From assembly GCF_910578895.1 (NCBI RefSeq), contig NZ_CAJTSC010000001.1:54073-105302 (forward strand): a DNA stretch of 51,230 bases, read 5' to 3'. Position numbers and translations under genes: made by a program. The notes under the pieces were generated by a model. The model made no database searches and had not been told where the DNA came from. It saw only the letters and a program-made list of their open reading frames with translations. Source of the stretch: an uncultured Bacteroides sp. (GTDB taxonomy: Bacteria > Bacteroidota > Bacteroidia > Bacteroidales > Bacteroidaceae). Each line of letters begins with the position of its first letter. Positions within the stretch are counted from its first letter, which is position 1. Shown one piece after another: positions 49,828 to 51,230 of the stretch.

Positions 49828-50880
49828 ATGAAAAGAAAGACGATATGGCTTGCCGCGCTCCTGACAGCCGCAAGCACCCATGCCCAGACGGATGTCACCA
49901 CCGGCATTATGCGCGGCAAGGAGTACGGAGTAACCTATCTCCTGCCCAAAACCGAAATAGAGATTGTAGTGGAAACTACCAAACATACGTATATGCCCGG
50001 AGAGTTCTGCAAGTATGCCGACCGCTATCTGCACCTGAACAACGTATCTGCCGACCCGGATATCTATTGGACCATCGACAAGGTGCAGACACGTGTTGCC
50101 GGAGTGCCAGACAAAGACAATGTTTACTTCGTGAAACTGAAAGACAAGACCGTGGCACCGCTCATGGAACTTACCGAAGACGGCATTGTCCGTTCCATCA
50201 ACATGCCGCTCGACAACCGTGCGATACCGGCAACCAAGATAACCGCTGCGGCACAGGAGATTACAGACCCACGCAAATTTCTTACGGAAGAGATACTTAT
50301 GGCAAGTTCCAGAGCCAAAATGGCGGAATTGGTAGCCAAAGAAATTTACAACATCCGCGAAAGCAAAAACGCTCTCCTCCGTGGCGAAGCCGACAATATG
50401 CCTCAGGATGGCGCACAACTCAAAATTATGCTCGACAACCTGAATCTGCAAGAACGCGCCATGACGGAGATGTTTTCCGGCACGCTGAAAGAAGAACCGA
50501 AAACATTCACCATCCGTCTCACTCCTAAGGAAATGAACAACGAAGTGGCTTTCCGCTTCTCCAAGCACTTAGGAGTAGTGGACAATGACGACTTGGCAGG
50601 CGAACCGTATTATATCTCCATCACCGACATGAAAACGCCGGCAATCCCCGAAGACGACGGCAAGAAGAAAGTGGACGGCATTGCCTACAATGTTCCGGGA
50701 CGCGCCCACATCACATTGACTGCAAACAACAAGAAACTGTTCGACGACGAGCTGCCTGTCACGCAGTTTGGCACCACGGAATATCTTGCGCCCGTATTGT
50801 TCAACAAGAACTCTACCGTAAAGGTGCTGTTCGATACAGCTACCGGCGGACTGATAAAGGTAGACAGGGAAAACAATTAA
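49828..50880 (+). CDS. DUF4831-family exported protein
   Basis: A 350-residue protein. The start at 49828 gives the signal peptide MKRKTIWLAALLTAASTHAQ. The mature part (GKEYGVTYLLPKTEIEIVVE, TYMPGEFCKYADRYL, ADPDIYWTIDKVQT) matches what I know of DUF4831, a family found almost only in Bacteroidales, of unknown function. It is rich in beta-strand with a helical middle (MASSRAKMAELVAKEIYNIRES). It has its own promoter, and a hairpin lies just after the stop. Whether it belongs to the PUL is doubtful. Confidence 0.8.
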   Translation: MKRKTIWLAALLTAASTHAQTDVTTGIMRGKEYGVTYLLPKTEIEIVVETTKHTYMPGEFCKYADRYLHLNNVSADPDIYWTIDKVQTRVAGVPDKDNVYFVKLKDKTVAPLMELTEDGIVRSINMPLDNRAIPATKITAAAQEITDPRKFLTEEILMASSRAKMAELVAKEIYNIRESKNALLRGEADNMPQDGAQLKIMLDNLNLQERAMTEMFSGTLKEEPKTFTIRLTPKEMNNEVAFRFSKHLGVVDNDDLAGEPYYISITDMKTPAIPEDDGKKKVDGIAYNVPGRAHITLTANNKKLFDDELPVTQFGTTEYLAPVLFNKNSTVKVLFDTATGGLIKVDRENN

Positions 50881-50891
50881 GAACTTCAAAG

Positions 50892-50938
50892 CCGAGGGTT
50901 GAAAGTAGGGTAATATCTCATCCACTTTCAACCCTCGG
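50892..50938. terminator. 15-bp hairpin between convergent genes
   Basis: CCGAGGGTTGAAAGT (50892-50906) is the exact complement of 50924-50938, with a 17-nt loop, starting 11 bp after the DUF4831 stop. There is no U-tract on the plus strand. On the minus strand a moderately U-rich stretch follows, so it may serve both directions. Confidence 0.65.
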
Positions 50939-51031
50939 GAAAAATGTAATGGCATCTTACTATACAGCCTTGTATGTTATAATCCTGTTTTTAATATCAA
51001 ATAATTCAAACCTTACCTGATTTTCATTAAT

Positions 51032-51230
51032 TTATAAAATCCTTTGGCATTCCGCCTTAAGTTTATCATGTATAGAAATGTGCGATTTTTTAATTAAATA
51101 AACACCATCCTCACTTTTCTTCATAATCACACGTACCCTATTATATCCATTAGAATGACAACCTGTTCTTAGAATTTCATATTTGTAGGCAAATAAGTAG
51201 TCACTTTGCCCGTAGTCGTAAAACCGGGAG
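51032..51230 (-). CDS. 3' end of an unrecognised minus-strand gene
   Basis: On the minus strand the frame is open from the window edge (first full codon at 51229) to a TAA at 51034-51032, giving 65 residues. It begins SRFYDYGQSDYLFAYKYEIL and ends in IHDKLKAECQRIL. The composition looks protein-like (alternating charged and hydrophobic residues, no low complexity), and a hairpin lies downstream. I do not recognise the family. The start is outside the window. Confidence 0.6.
   Translation of the reverse strand, partial: SRFYDYGQSDYLFAYKYEILRTGCHSNGYNRVRVIMKKSEDGVYLIKKSHISIHDKLKAECQRIL

Overview
The window is a chromosomal segment of a gut Bacteroides or close relative in the Bacteroidales. 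This rests on several signs: two SusC/SusD pairs in a polysaccharide utilization locus (PUL), a hybrid two-component sensor, a SusR-like propeller regulator, lipoprotein signals, and repeated Bacteroides-type promoter boxes (TTTG, about 20 bp, TAnnTTTG). Base composition is near 48% GC. The species cannot be named from sequence alone.

Positions 1-23.4 kb are mostly housekeeping and transport. In order they hold: the 3' part of purL; an orphan hybrid sensor/AraC regulator; two short chromate-transporter genes in tandem; a GHL10-type glycosidase-like protein divergent from uvrA across a palindromic double promoter; a 0.58-kb gene-free stretch with a 22-bp tandem repeat; an operon on the minus strand of cstA, a small membrane protein and an outer-membrane beta-barrel protein; a second GHL10-type protein; an ATP-grasp protein; an AAA/DUF4143-type ATPase; and pyruvate:ferredoxin oxidoreductase.

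Positions 23.5-49.4 kb form one large PUL. A membrane-spanning SusR-like regulator on the minus strand faces three plus-strand transcription units. Unit A is a GH5 lipoprotein, a GH3, a GH18-ThuA fusion and a GH3, and ends in a hairpin at about 34.88 kb. Unit B is SusC, SusD, a periplasmic-type metallophosphatase and a third GH3 with a C-terminal carbohydrate-binding-like domain, and ends in a 16-bp-stem terminator at 43.95 kb. Unit C is a second SusC, a second SusD and a small surface-type lipoprotein. The GH5 has exo-beta-1,3-glucanase-like motifs, one GH3 belongs to the beta-glucan exohydrolase type, and the GH18 has an intact chitinase motif. Together they suggest a beta-glucan target, perhaps a fungal-wall chitin/beta-glucan material. 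That is inference, not something the sequence proves.

After the PUL come a hairpin-rich, MITE-like element nested inside an 18-bp inverted repeat, a DUF4831-type gene, and the 3' end of an unrecognised minus-strand gene at the right edge. No tRNA, rRNA, CRISPR array, transposase gene or prophage gene was seen.
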